IMG/VR virus record: IMGVR_UViG_3300046535_001143
Span: 1-21,464 of that record
DNA length: 21,464 bases
Direction: 5' to 3' (one strand)
From: a virus
Both the position numbers and the translations under genes were made by a program. Each line of letters starts with the position of its first letter. The first letter of the stretch is position 1. A model generated the notes under the pieces. It did not search any database. It saw only the letters and a program-made list of their open reading frames with translations, and was not told the origin of the DNA. Shown here piece after piece: positions 1 through 7,616 of the stretch.

Positions 1-1
1 G

Positions 2-649
2 TTCGATTGCGACGAGAGCGGAATGATCGTCTTCCGTCACAACGCCGTGACTGATTCGTATCCAGAAACCCACCCGGCGCGCGGCGGGGCACGAGCGTGC
101 CGCAAATGGGAGATCTATTCCAACACGTTCACGTCGACGAATGCCATCCCTATGAACACGAACCAAGCCTTTTTGATCAGGGGCGGCACTGGAGTGATGT
201 TTGGGAACCGCTATTCCGGCACGTGGGGCAGCAACAATGGCACGATCCAGGTCTTGCGCGGCACCGAGAATCTTGGCCCTGGGACGTGGTTGGGGTGTGA
301 CGGCACCTCGCCGTGGGACGGTAATCAAGATGCGACGGGGTGGCCGTGCCTCGACGCGATCGGCCGCGGCGGCGATGCGACGGGGCCGTTCAACGCCTCG
401 CCTCCGCCATACACGCCGCAACCGCAACCCTTGGAGGCCGCCTACTGGTGGGATAACCAGATCAACGGAAGTCAACTGGGCGTCAATCCCTTCGATCCTC
501 AGACGGTCGCACGCCTCGTGCTCAATCGCGACTACTACGTGAGCGCGTCGACGGCGAAACCAGGATATACGCCGTACACGTATCCCCACCCTCTGCAAGG
601 GGTGGGCACCTTGCCGCGCCCGGCCACTGGCGTCATCGTGACGCCGTAG
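2..649 (+). CDS. Beta-helix protein, C-terminal part (5' end outside window)
   Basis: The reading frame is open from base 2, so the gene starts upstream; the first ATG at 23 is probably internal. The visible 215 residues include strand-turn motifs such as VFRHN near the start and EIYSNTF about 30 residues later. These Asn-ended rungs are typical of right-handed parallel beta-helix (pectate-lyase-like) proteins. The last 90 residues are Pro/Gly/Tyr-rich and look like a non-helical C-terminal cap. No catalytic motif is visible in the part present. The stop codon overlaps the ribosome-binding site of the next gene (AGGAG at 648-652). Its place before the neck genes suggests a virion surface, head-fibre or decoration role, but that is inference from position. 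The fold call is reasonable; the function is unknown. Confidence 0.6.
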   Translation, partial: FDCDESGMIVFRHNAVTDSYPETHPARGGARACRKWEIYSNTFTSTNAIPMNTNQAFLIRGGTGVMFGNRYSGTWGSNNGTIQVLRGTENLGPGTWLGCDGTSPWDGNQDATGWPCLDAIGRGGDATGPFNASPPPYTPQPQPLEAAYWWDNQINGSQLGVNPFDPQTVARLVLNRDYYVSASTAKPGYTPYTYPHPLQGVGTLPRPATGVIVTP

Positions 650-652
650 GAG
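648..652 (+). promoter_or_regulatory. Shine-Dalgarno AGGAG deciding the start at 660
   Basis: AGGAG lies 7 bases upstream of the ATG at 660 and overlaps the TAG stop of the preceding gene. This spacing favours ATG 660 over the in-frame ATG at 669. Confidence 0.6.
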
Positions 653-659
653 CCTTTAT

Positions 660-917
660 ATGATCGTGATGTCGACAGGAATTTCCATCAATACCTCGTA
701 CGGGGAAGTGGCCAAGCGGCGCCTCGAAGCCGCGGCGCAACAGGCCATCGACCAGGCTCATGCGGACGGGATGAACGACACCGATCACGGGACGATCATC
801 CGTCACATGTGGCTGATGGCGCACGACTTGGAGCTCGAAAAGATCAAAAGCGAGGAATACCTCGCCCAGATCAACGAACTGAAGAACAAGCTGCAGTTGA
901 TCAAGAACATCCTATGA
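660..917 (+). CDS. Small coiled-coil protein of unknown function
   Basis: This 85-residue protein is soluble-looking, with no signal peptide or membrane segment. It is mostly alpha-helical. The C-terminal third (about residues 54-85, rich in Leu, Ile, Glu and Lys) has a heptad-like spacing of Leu/Ile and is likely a coiled coil. The start at 660 is supported by AGGAG seven bases upstream. The end overlaps the next start as ATGA (914-917), suggesting translational coupling. I do not recognise the family. Its position between a beta-helix gene and a beta-sandwich-like gene suggests a small structural or chaperone partner of one of those products, which is inference only. Confidence 0.65.
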   Translation: MIVMSTGISINTSYGEVAKRRLEAAAQQAIDQAHADGMNDTDHGTIIRHMWLMAHDLELEKIKSEEYLAQINELKNKLQLIKNIL

Positions 918-1663
918 GCATCGCGTTCGACGCCATCACGAACAATACTGGCCGTTCGTCGGTCGCGTCGAAGACGTTCGCGCACACGGTCGCGGCAGGA
1001 ACGAGTTCCCTTCTGCTCGTGGGCATCCTGCATGCGTCTGGACAATCGGTGTCTGGGATCACGTACGGCGGCGTGGCGATGGCGGTGGCGGATTCGCAGG
1101 TCAATCACAGCGGCGCGTTTACCCTCGACCTCTGGTATCTCTATAGCGCCCAGGGCCTGCCGACGGGCGCGAACAACGTCATCATTACGTACAGCGCAGC
1201 GACCGACCAGATGCCGATCGCGATCTCGTACACAGGGGTCAAGCAGGCGAACTTCGATGCGTACGCCTACTCGTCGACGACCGGCAACTCGACGCGCACA
1301 GAGACGTTGACGTCTATCGCTGACAACTGTTGGATGCTCTGGCTCGGTGTCGACGAATATGCTGGCCCTCCGGTAGCAGGTTCTGGAACCACCCTTCGCG
1401 GGTACCACGACGGGTTTACAGGTCTTTTCTTCGCCGACGGCAATGCTGCCATTCATCCGGCTGGGCCAAACAGTTTACACATCCTTCCACAGAATACCAG
1501 CGATTACATGGATGACATGGTCTTTACGCTAGCCCCTGCTCTGGCCGGCGGCTCGGCGACGATCGCGGCGGGCGGCGGCAACACGTCGATTTCGGAGGCG
1601 AACGTGCTCGGCGGTGGACAGACGTTGACGATCACGCTGACGGGCGACACGTTTCTCACGTAG
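914..1663 (+). CDS. Probable beta-sandwich virion accessory protein
   Basis: The product is 249 residues. The frame is open further upstream (from 809), but that extension lies over the preceding gene and the ATG at 914 forms a coupled ATGA overlap, so 914 is the likely start. Its beginning alternates hydrophobic and Ser/Thr/Gly residues (for example SLLLVGILHASGQSVSGITYGG), a pattern I associate with lectin- or LamG-like beta-sandwich domains in phage and secreted bacterial proteins. The C-terminus is Gly/Ala/Thr-rich. There are no cysteine clusters, catalytic motifs or membrane segments. It sits just upstream of the neck genes, so it could be a capsid decoration or glycan-binding protein. 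The fold is a pattern-based guess and the function is unknown. Confidence 0.6.
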   Translation: MSIAFDAITNNTGRSSVASKTFAHTVAAGTSSLLLVGILHASGQSVSGITYGGVAMAVADSQVNHSGAFTLDLWYLYSAQGLPTGANNVIITYSAATDQMPIAISYTGVKQANFDAYAYSSTTGNSTRTETLTSIADNCWMLWLGVDEYAGPPVAGSGTTLRGYHDGFTGLFFADGNAAIHPAGPNSLHILPQNTSDYMDDMVFTLAPALAGGSATIAAGGGNTSISEANVLGGGQTLTITLTGDTFLT

Positions 1664-1667
1664 GGAG
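1663..1667 (+). promoter_or_regulatory. Shine-Dalgarno GGGAG for the gene at 1673
   Basis: GGGAG follows the TAG of the previous gene directly (sharing its last G) and lies 5 bases before the ATG at 1673. Confidence 0.55.
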
Positions 1668-1672
1668 CAGAT

Positions 1673-2263
1673 ATGCCGACGATTGACGCGACTGTCGGTG
1701 GGCCGAACGCCAACTCGTACCTCACGCAGGCCGAGGCGAATGCGTACTTCGATACGCGCCCTCCTCTGCCGACGCCGTGGCAGACGACCGGCGATCCGGC
1801 CATCCGGCTGATCATCCAGGCGACGCGGGTCTTCGACGCCTTGGCACAGCCGTTCAAGACGCTCTTCGTCGATACCGGGCGCGTCTACTATCGCGTGCGC
1901 CCGATGTGGACGGGCGTTGCGGCCGGCGGGACGCAGCGACTGGCGTGGCCGCGTGCTGGGATGTTCGACCAGAACGGATATGCCATCAGTCCGGCGATCA
2001 TCCCGCAGACGCTGAAGGATGCGACTGCCGAACTGGCTGGGCAACTCGGGATCACTGACCGCACGTTGGACAACGACGTCATCATTCAGGGCATCAAGTC
2101 GGTGCGCGCCGGCAGCGTCGCCGTGAGCTTCGGCGACAACATCATGGCGCAGGTGATTCCCGACTTCGTGTACAACATGATTCCGATCGGTTGGCTGACC
2201 GAAGAGACATACGAGCCGGCGATGCCAGGCATCTTCGAGGTTGTTGGCGGAGATATGTCATGA
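1673..2263 (+). CDS. DnaT-like/head-tail connector (neck) protein
   Basis: The product is 196 residues. The N-terminus (GGPNANSYLTQAEANAYF) matches the opening of a phage family usually named putative DnaT-like ssDNA-binding protein, typically G-x-x-x-A-N-S-Y-x-(S/T)-x-x-E-A-x-x-Y. A helical part follows (IRLIIQATRVFDAL), then RLAWPRAG and a helix beginning IPQTLKDATAELAGQL, also typical of this family and of gp6-type connector subunits. In phage genomes this family sits between the capsid and tail genes, as here, so a structural connector role is more likely than replication. GGGAG at 1663-1667 supports the start. Its stop overlaps the next gene's ATG as ATGA. The DnaT name comes from family annotation, not from evidence of replication activity. 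Confidence 0.7.
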   Translation: MPTIDATVGGPNANSYLTQAEANAYFDTRPPLPTPWQTTGDPAIRLIIQATRVFDALAQPFKTLFVDTGRVYYRVRPMWTGVAAGGTQRLAWPRAGMFDQNGYAISPAIIPQTLKDATAELAGQLGITDRTLDNDVIIQGIKSVRAGSVAVSFGDNIMAQVIPDFVYNMIPIGWLTEETYEPAMPGIFEVVGGDMS

Positions 2264-2643
2264 GCATTCGAGATGCGTTGGTGGCGGGAGTGAAGGCTGT
2301 CGACAAAGTGACGAAGTCCGTGCAGCCGATCGTCGCCTACGAGCAAGTCATCGCCACCGACGAATTCGGCGCCTTCATGTACTCAGCGCCGATCATGATG
2401 CATGCGGTCGTGGATGACAAAGAGGTGCCTGTACGCACGCGTGAAGGCGTGCTGACGTCGGCGCGCGCCACGCTGACGTTGCTCAGCGTGCTGGAGGTCG
2501 TCATGTCGACGGGCGGCGAGGGCGTCAAGGCGAACGACCGGTTTACGTTGTCGAACGGCTATACGGGCCTCGTGCTCGACGTCAACGGAACGGTGGACCC
2601 AGGCACGGGGCATCCGTTCGCCACGACCGTCATGTTGGGATAA
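2260..2643 (+). CDS. Probable head-closure / head-tail joining protein
   Basis: The product is 127 residues. The open frame extends upstream to 2191, but the ATG at 2260 overlaps the preceding stop (ATGA) and gives a protein of the usual size for neck proteins. After a short N-terminal helix, the sequence is beta-rich (FMYSAPIMMHAVVDDKEVPV, then a T-rich strand pair and a C-terminal strand), consistent with the small beta-barrel head-closure proteins that cap the connector in siphoviruses. No enzyme motif is seen. It directly follows the connector-type gene. In the usual order it would be followed by a gp10-like gene, but that gene lies 6.2 kb downstream, beyond the sugar cassette. The assignment rests mainly on size, predicted strand content and context. 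Confidence 0.55.
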   Translation: MSIRDALVAGVKAVDKVTKSVQPIVAYEQVIATDEFGAFMYSAPIMMHAVVDDKEVPVRTREGVLTSARATLTLLSVLEVVMSTGGEGVKANDRFTLSNGYTGLVLDVNGTVDPGTGHPFATTVMLG

Positions 2644-3402
2644 ATGATCACTATCGCCTTGACGTACTTCAAGAGTCTGACTCTCGTCAACCTGATGGCG
2701 GCGCTCTATTCGGTGCGTCGGCAGGACTTCTCGCAGGTTGAAGAACTGGTCGTCGTCGACAACGATACGTCGGACGACCCTGAGCAGATTCGGTACCTCG
2801 TCGCGTCGTTCAACTTTCCCGTGCACGTGCGCGTCGTGTCGCACAAGCACGGCGACCGGACGCTCGCGCAGGCGTGGTCGACGAACCAGACCGTGCGGCT
2901 GGCGGATACCGAATGGGTCTTCTATACGCGGGCCGACTATTTACTGGACTTCAGCATCGTCTCGAAGTTTGCGGCCGTCGTCGCCAGCAAGCCGATCGGG
3001 TGGGATGGGTTCATCGTCAGCCACGGGTGCCATCTCGGCGAGGACATCACCGGGGTTGAGCAATATCCGTGGCGGGACCAGGGGACACGCGTCCTGCAGG
3101 GCATCGTCTACGACTATACGGAGATCGACTCCGGCGTCTGGATGGCACGACGCGGCACCTACGACCGCATCGGTGGATTCGACGAGCGGCTGTCGGCATG
3201 GGGACACGCGCAGACCGAGTTCCAATACCGGATGCATCGTGGTGGCGTTGAGTTCGTTCGCCTCCCAGAAACATTGTTCTACCACCCTGGTCACGGCGGC
3301 GACAAGGACATGGGATTGGCTAACCAACAGCTGGCAGAGGTAGGCACGGATCTCAAGGTCATGTGGGCGCGCTACCACGGCGAGTCGCCCTATGGACGCT
3401 AG
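2644..3402 (+). CDS. GT-A fold glycosyltransferase (family 2-like)
   Basis: The product is 252 residues and starts directly after the previous TAA (TAAATG). The first 45 residues give the beta1-alpha-beta2 core of a nucleotide-sugar transferase, ending in VVVDNDTSDD. The C-terminal half carries GGFDERLSAWGHAQTEFQYR, which resembles the acceptor-side motif GGFDE...(E/D)D..L..R of family 2/7-type glycosyltransferases. A clean DxD metal-binding motif is not obvious; TRADYLLD at about residues 96-103 occupies the expected place. There is no membrane segment, so the enzyme is likely cytoplasmic. It opens the sugar cassette and overlaps the following methyltransferase by 11 bases. Donor and acceptor cannot be read from the sequence. 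Confidence 0.75.
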   Translation: MITIALTYFKSLTLVNLMAALYSVRRQDFSQVEELVVVDNDTSDDPEQIRYLVASFNFPVHVRVVSHKHGDRTLAQAWSTNQTVRLADTEWVFYTRADYLLDFSIVSKFAAVVASKPIGWDGFIVSHGCHLGEDITGVEQYPWRDQGTRVLQGIVYDYTEIDSGVWMARRGTYDRIGGFDERLSAWGHAQTEFQYRMHRGGVEFVRLPETLFYHPGHGGDKDMGLANQQLAEVGTDLKVMWARYHGESPYGR

Positions 3403-4090
3403 ACCCTATACACGGTCGCTGCACCCGGATGACTATCTGTTCCTGTTGCGTGCGCAGCACCTACGACAGTTCGAGCAGAGCATGACGGCATTTGGCGTGC
3501 CGCATCGCGAGTGGCACGAGCATCGCCTATGGGAGTACGCGTCGATCCTGCAGCAACTCGAAGAACTCAAGGTCCCGGAGAACGCCGAGATGGTCGACGT
3601 GGGATCTGGCGCCAGCTTCTTCGACCCCTATTGCGCCATCAACTACTCGGAACTGTGCTGCGTCGACAACATGCAGTATGGCGACATCACCGACATGGTC
3701 TCGGCGCAACGCGCTCGCTACGGCGTCAAGCTGCCACTCTACGATATGCCGCTCGAGAACATGGCGGCGTTCAAGGACGGCACGTTCGACGTGACGATGT
3801 GCATCAGCACGATCGAGCATGCAAGCGACCATGAGGCGGCGTTCAGTGAGCTGGTGCGGATTACGAAGCCTGGCGGCTACTTGTTTATCACGTCAGACTA
3901 CTTCCGAGACTTGGTGCACTTCGAGCAGTCGGCGTCGCGCGTCTATCAAGTGACGCCGTATATGCAGGCGTTCGTGCTCGCCCTGCCGACGCGGTTTCCA
4001 GTGGCGTTCGTCGGCGGGACAGACCTCGACTACCGCGGAGATTTCGTGCACAACTATTCGTTCTGCAACATCTGTCTGAGGAAGCTATGA
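3392..4090 (+). CDS. Class I SAM-dependent methyltransferase
   Basis: The product is 232 residues. It has the Rossmann-type methyltransferase signatures in order: motif I VDVGSGASFF (about 68-77), an acidic residue after the second strand (CCVDNM), and the FDVTMCISTIEH segment followed by LVRITKPGGYLFIT. That arrangement is typical of the Methyltransf_11/25-like group. The N-terminal 60 residues are helical and charged. It overlaps the upstream glycosyltransferase by 11 bases, and its stop overlaps the next start (ATGA), so the three enzymes are probably translationally coupled. The likely substrate is a sugar, nucleotide-sugar or glycan, judged by neighbours only. A DNA or protein substrate cannot be excluded, though no DNA-methyltransferase (D/N)PP(Y/F) motif is seen. 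Confidence 0.8.
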   Translation: MDARPYTRSLHPDDYLFLLRAQHLRQFEQSMTAFGVPHREWHEHRLWEYASILQQLEELKVPENAEMVDVGSGASFFDPYCAINYSELCCVDNMQYGDITDMVSAQRARYGVKLPLYDMPLENMAAFKDGTFDVTMCISTIEHASDHEAAFSELVRITKPGGYLFITSDYFRDLVHFEQSASRVYQVTPYMQAFVLALPTRFPVAFVGGTDLDYRGDFVHNYSFCNICLRKL

Positions 4091-5310
4091 CTGAACGGAT
4101 GTGCCGCGCCTGCGGGTTGTCGCTCATCTCGGTGCTCGACCTTGGCAACCTGGCCTTGTCCGGATTCCCGATAGGTGACGAAGCACCGGACTTCTCGCCA
4201 CTTGACCTCTGTCGCTGCTCGGCGTGTGGGCTCGTGCAGTTGCGGCACACGGTCGAGCCCGACGTTCTGTTCAAGCAGTACTGGTACAAGAGCGGCGTCA
4301 ACGAGACGATGCGCGCGGAGCTGCAGGACGTGATGTACGACGCGCTGGTGCAACTGGGATACCTCCTTGCCGGTGACGTCATCGTGGACGTGGGAGCGAA
4401 CGACGGCACGCTGCTCGCCTGGGCGCCGCGAGGCGTGACGCGCATCGCGTATGAGCCGGCAGAGAACCTGCAGGAGAGCCTACGCAAGCACTGCGACGTA
4501 CTCTATGCGGAATACTTTCCAGGCAAGCAACCGCTTGAACCTGGCAGCGTGTCGTTGCTCACGTCGATCGCCTGCTTCTATGCGGTCGACGACCCCATCA
4601 AATTCGTCAGTGCCGTGAACGAGGCGCTGTCGGCACGCGGCATTTGGGTCCTGCAGTTTCAGGACCTGCACCAGATGCTGATGGCGACGGCGTTCGACGA
4701 CATCTGCCACGAGCACCTGTTCTACCCGAGCCTCGCGTCGATCATGCGCATGCTTGAACCATTCGACTTGGAAGTCATCGACGCTGAGCGACGGGAGATC
4801 AACGGCGGGAGCCTGCGCGTAACGGTAGGTCGTCGGTGGCGACACGTCTCGCCGAACGTCAAGGCGATGACGATCGCAGAATATCGATGCGAGCACTTCA
4901 TGACGCTGCGGGACTTCGCGCAGCGCGTCATGAAGACGCGCGAGAAGATCTACCAGGCGCTCGACACGCACCGTGGTCCGATCGACCTCTACGGTGCGTC
5001 GACGAAAGGCAACACGCTGCTGCAGGTCTGCGACCTCGGGCCGAAGGACATTCGTCAGGCCTGGGAGCGGTCGCCGGAGAAGTGGGGCCGCAAGACGGTC
5101 ACCGGCATTCCGATCGTCAGCGAGGAGTCGGGACGTGCCAATCCGCCGGCCATGCTCTTCGTCGGCATCTGGCAGTTTCGCGACGCGATCATCCGGCGTG
5201 AGGCGGCGTATCTAGCGCAGGGCGGCAAGCTGCTGTTCCCGCTCCCGAGAGTTGAGGTTATTGATGTTCACAAAGGTGTCGGTGCTCATTCCCACTCGGC
5301 ATCGGCTTGA
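4087..5310 (+). CDS. NovU/TylCIII-type sugar C-methyltransferase
   Basis: The product is 407 residues, the full length usual for this three-domain family. The N-terminal zinc-binding domain has C6-x2-C9 and C44-x2-C47 pairs with the usual DLG and FP neighbours. The central SAM domain has motif I VDVGANDGTLL at about 100-110, and FDDICHEHLFY around residues 203-213 matches the conserved FDxIYHEH block that holds the catalytic-base His. The C-terminal domain carries YGASTKGNTLL (302-312), the hallmark GA(S/T)xKGNT motif. Known relatives C-methylate NDP-deoxysugars (for example novobiocin and tylosin sugar pathways). No NDP-sugar dehydratase or epimerase is visible here, so the substrate would have to come from the host or from genes outside the window. 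The 3' end overlaps the next gene by 47 bases. Confidence 0.88.
   Translation: MTERMCRACGLSLISVLDLGNLALSGFPIGDEAPDFSPLDLCRCSACGLVQLRHTVEPDVLFKQYWYKSGVNETMRAELQDVMYDALVQLGYLLAGDVIVDVGANDGTLLAWAPRGVTRIAYEPAENLQESLRKHCDVLYAEYFPGKQPLEPGSVSLLTSIACFYAVDDPIKFVSAVNEALSARGIWVLQFQDLHQMLMATAFDDICHEHLFYPSLASIMRMLEPFDLEVIDAERREINGGSLRVTVGRRWRHVSPNVKAMTIAEYRCEHFMTLRDFAQRVMKTREKIYQALDTHRGPIDLYGASTKGNTLLQVCDLGPKDIRQAWERSPEKWGRKTVTGIPIVSEESGRANPPAMLFVGIWQFRDAIIRREAAYLAQGGKLLFPLPRVEVIDVHKGVGAHSHSASA
5254..5257 (+). promoter_or_regulatory. Shine-Dalgarno GAGG deciding the start at 5264
   Basis: GAGG lies 6 bases before the ATG at 5264, inside the end of the upstream gene. An in-frame TTG at 5252 could also start the protein but has no comparable signal. 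Confidence 0.5.
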
Positions 5311-5917
5311 ACGGTTGGGTCAGATGATGATGTCCTACTGCGAAACAGCGGGCGAGTGCTCTGAACTAGTGTTCCGCGTCGATGACGATGATACGGACAC
5401 GCAGCGCTACCTGAAAGATATCAGCGACATGGCGCCGTGCCGCGTCGTCGTCGGTCCACGCAAGAAGGGCTATGCGAGCCTCGGTGACTTCTTTAACGAG
5501 TTGTATGCGGCATCGACCGGCGACGTGCTGATGTGCGGCAACGATGACATGGTCTTTCAGACGTCCGGCTGGGATGCGAAGATCCTGGAGGAAGCCAACC
5601 GCTACCCCGATGGGATCTTCGACTTCGGCGTCGAGACGCACAACGCCGCGAACTTCCCCTTTGCCACGGTCTCGCGCAGCATGTGCGACCGGCTGGGGTT
5701 CTTCTTCGACCCCCGCATGTTCTGGGGCGACATCTTTTGGCGCGACGTGACGTCCCGCTTCGACCGAGCCATTCGACTGCCAGACATCCACATCGAGCAC
5801 GATTGGGCGGGGTTTCGTCCCGACGAGGTGTTCCTGGAAGGGGAGTCGACGCGCCGGGCAGACCACCTGGCCTTCCACGCGCAGGCGGTGAACGAGGCCG
5901 TGGAGAAGCTGAAATGA
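5264..5917 (+). CDS. GT-A fold glycosyltransferase-like protein
   Basis: The product is 217 residues from ATG 5264 (221 from the alternative TTG 5252); GAGG six bases upstream favours the ATG. The N-terminus VSVLIPTRHRLERL is the classic first strand and turn of GT-A enzymes. FRVDDDDTDT follows as the second strand with an acidic cluster, then MCGNDDMVF fills the DxD-like metal and nucleotide-binding position. The region around WGDIFWRDVTSRF corresponds to the acceptor-side acidic (E/D)D...R motif. It is shorter than typical family 2 enzymes and lacks membrane segments. It is embedded in the cassette with a 47-base overlap upstream and a 4-base overlap downstream. Specificity is unknown. Confidence 0.72.
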   Translation: MFTKVSVLIPTRHRLERLGQMMMSYCETAGECSELVFRVDDDDTDTQRYLKDISDMAPCRVVVGPRKKGYASLGDFFNELYAASTGDVLMCGNDDMVFQTSGWDAKILEEANRYPDGIFDFGVETHNAANFPFATVSRSMCDRLGFFFDPRMFWGDIFWRDVTSRFDRAIRLPDIHIEHDWAGFRPDEVFLEGESTRRADHLAFHAQAVNEAVEKLK

Positions 5918-6564
5918 AACCGATCTACGTCTGCGTGCCGGTGCTGCGACGGTACGACTTGCTCCGTCAGATGCTCGTGTCGCTGGAGCCGAGCACCGTC
6001 GAACCCTCTGGCATCTACGTCATCGACAACGGGCGCGACGCCGAGCGGGTGAAGGCGGCGACCGACAGGTGTCCGTTCCCCGTCGTCATCTGGACGCCAG
6101 AGGAGTCGATGGGCATCGCCGAGTCGTGGAATTGGTTCATCGACCACGCGCCAGAGGAGCGTCTCATCACGAACGATGACATCGTCTTCGCGCCCGAGTC
6201 GCTCGAAGCCTTCGGCAAGACGACGACCGACATCTGCTGGTCGCGCGAGGCGGGCTTCTCGTGCTTCATCATCCGCGACAGCTGCGTGAAGAAGATCGGC
6301 TACTTCGACGAGTCGATCTCTCCGGGCTATGCCTACTTCGAGGACGAGGACTACGCGCAGCGGATCAACCGCAAGGGCAAGGGGCCTGAGTTCGCGACCT
6401 CAGGCGACTGCGCCTCTGGCCTGGAGCACTTGCACAGCCAGACGATCTCGGTGGCGTCGCCCGAGGAGCTCGAGGACCACCATCGTCGGTTCTGGGTCGC
6501 GCGCTACAACTATGTCATGAAGTGGGACCTGCAGAAGGAGTTCAACATGGACAAGAACCTATGA
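5914..6564 (+). CDS. GT-A fold glycosyltransferase (family 2-like)
   Basis: The product is 216 residues. The frame stays open upstream to 5683 over the preceding gene, but ATG 5914 overlaps the previous stop as ATGA and begins at the expected first strand (MKPIYVCVPVLRRYDLL). The core shows IYVIDNG, then SMGIAESWNWFI, the segment before the metal site that is typical of family 2 enzymes. LITNDDIVF is the DxD-equivalent, and IGYFDES...YFEDEDYAQRI is the C-terminal acceptor and catalytic-base block. All elements are intact, making this one of the best-supported transferases of the cassette. It is probably cytoplasmic, as no membrane helix is visible. Acceptor and sugar are unknown. Confidence 0.8.
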   Translation: MKPIYVCVPVLRRYDLLRQMLVSLEPSTVEPSGIYVIDNGRDAERVKAATDRCPFPVVIWTPEESMGIAESWNWFIDHAPEERLITNDDIVFAPESLEAFGKTTTDICWSREAGFSCFIIRDSCVKKIGYFDESISPGYAYFEDEDYAQRINRKGKGPEFATSGDCASGLEHLHSQTISVASPEELEDHHRRFWVARYNYVMKWDLQKEFNMDKNL

Positions 6565-7091
6565 TCACGTTTCTCGTCCCGACCATCGGTCGTCCCTCGC
6601 TGCTGCACACGCTGCGGTCGATCGAGACGTTGCCTGGCGACGAAATACTGGTCGTCGGCGGCGTCAACCCGATGTGCACCGATCCGCGCGTGCGGTGCAT
6701 CCCGTGCAAACCAGGCGGCGACTGGGGACACGCCGAGCGCAACTACGCGTCACCAATGGCTAAGGGGCAATACATCGCGCACATTGACGATGACGACGTC
6801 TTTGCGCCGGGACACCGCGTGTTGATGCAGGACGCGATCGAGAAGACGCCTGGCTTGCCCATCTTGTTTCGCATGCAGTATCCGAACGGGTATCGGCTCT
6901 GGCAAGAGGAGAAAGTCTATTGTGGGAATGTTGGGACGCCGATGTTCTTGATCCCGAACCAACCCGAGAAGTGTGGGACGTGGGGATCGTTCGTCGGCGG
7001 GGACTGTTCGTTCCTTGAGACGAGCAAGTGGGCGGCGGAGGACTACGTGTGGCGGCCGGAGGTCACGGTGCTGTTGGGGCACAACGTTTAA
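6561..7091 (+). CDS. Short GT-A fold glycosyltransferase
   Basis: The product is 176 residues, small for the family. The start at 6561 overlaps the previous stop (ATGA); the longer frame from 6522 only shadows the upstream gene. The N-terminus ITFLVPTIGRPSLLHTLRSI is a textbook family 2 opening. NYASPMAKGQYIAHIDDDDV gives the helix plus the DxD-type metal site (about residues 61-80). The C-terminal third contains GTWGSFVGGDCSFLE, where GGDCSFLE may play the role of the catalytic-base region. It ends 18-25 bases before the acquired HNH gene. Whether the 3' end was trimmed when that segment arrived cannot be judged from this sequence alone. Confidence 0.75.
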   Translation: MITFLVPTIGRPSLLHTLRSIETLPGDEILVVGGVNPMCTDPRVRCIPCKPGGDWGHAERNYASPMAKGQYIAHIDDDDVFAPGHRVLMQDAIEKTPGLPILFRMQYPNGYRLWQEEKVYCGNVGTPMFLIPNQPEKCGTWGSFVGGDCSFLETSKWAAEDYVWRPEVTVLLGHNV

Positions 7092-7109
7092 CCAATTAGC
7101 GTGGGGCTA

Positions 7110-7616
7110 ATGACTATGAGAGATGTGTATCATCGTCGATTTTTATCACTTGAAGAAAAGATTGCTACGTTACTGGCTCCGCCAAACGAACGCGGGTGCC
7201 GACTGTGGCTGGGGCGAAAGAACCTTCAAGGTCAGACACACCCGAATGGCTACGCAACTATCAAGATTGATGGAAAGTTCAGACGCGTGTCTCGAGTGCT
7301 TTGGGAATTGCGGAATGGACCAATTCCTGAAGGAATGTTTGTCCTTCATTCATGTGATTGTCCTCCATGCTGCGAAGAGTCGCATTTGTTTATTGGCAGT
7401 CATCAAACCAATAGCGATGACAAAGTTTTTAAAAATAGGCAAGCACGCGGCCACCGGATGCTAGATGAATCTGGTGCGCGAAGAGTTCTTCTACTGCACG
7501 ATGAAGGCTGGACACTTAAAGCGATAGGTAATGATGTCGGTGTTTCTGCGCAAGCTGTTTGGCTGATTGTCCATAGGATTAATTGGGCGCATCTGCAAGA
7601 GGGAGTTGGGCTATGA
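7110..7616 (+). CDS. HNH homing-type endonuclease with HTH tail
   Basis: The product is about 168 residues from ATG 7110. GTG 7101 and ATG 7116 are alternatives; GGGG at 7103-7106 fits ATG 7116 best by spacing, so the exact start is open. The central domain matches phage free-standing HNH nucleases: RGCRLWLG, NGYATIKIDG, LWELRNGPIPEG, then VLHSCDCPPCCEESHLFIGS and TNSDD, giving the His, second-His and Asn positions of the beta-beta-alpha-metal site. The C-terminal 45 residues (ARRVLLLHDEGWTLKAIGND and following VSAQAVW) look like a helix-turn-helix. G+C is much lower than its surroundings: bases 7141-7200 contain 29 G/C of 60 and 7381-7440 only 21 of 60. It is probably a selfish mobile gene rather than part of the sugar pathway. 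Confidence 0.85.
   Translation: MTMRDVYHRRFLSLEEKIATLLAPPNERGCRLWLGRKNLQGQTHPNGYATIKIDGKFRRVSRVLWELRNGPIPEGMFVLHSCDCPPCCEESHLFIGSHQTNSDDKVFKNRQARGHRMLDESGARRVLLLHDEGWTLKAIGNDVGVSAQAVWLIVHRINWAHLQEGVGL
7601..7605 (+). promoter_or_regulatory. Shine-Dalgarno GGGAG for the GT4 gene
   Basis: GGGAG lies 7 bases before ATG 7613, inside the end of the HNH gene. It supports 7613 over the upstream in-frame start at 7583. Confidence 0.5.

Noticed and set aside
1673-2263. Replication protein DnaT
   Set aside because: The family name suggests it, but the gene is in the neck position of a virion operon with no replication genes near, so a connector role is preferred.
7123-7464. Alternative 113-codon frame inside the HNH gene
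   Set aside because: It overlaps the intact HNH motifs in another phase and has no recognisable domain.
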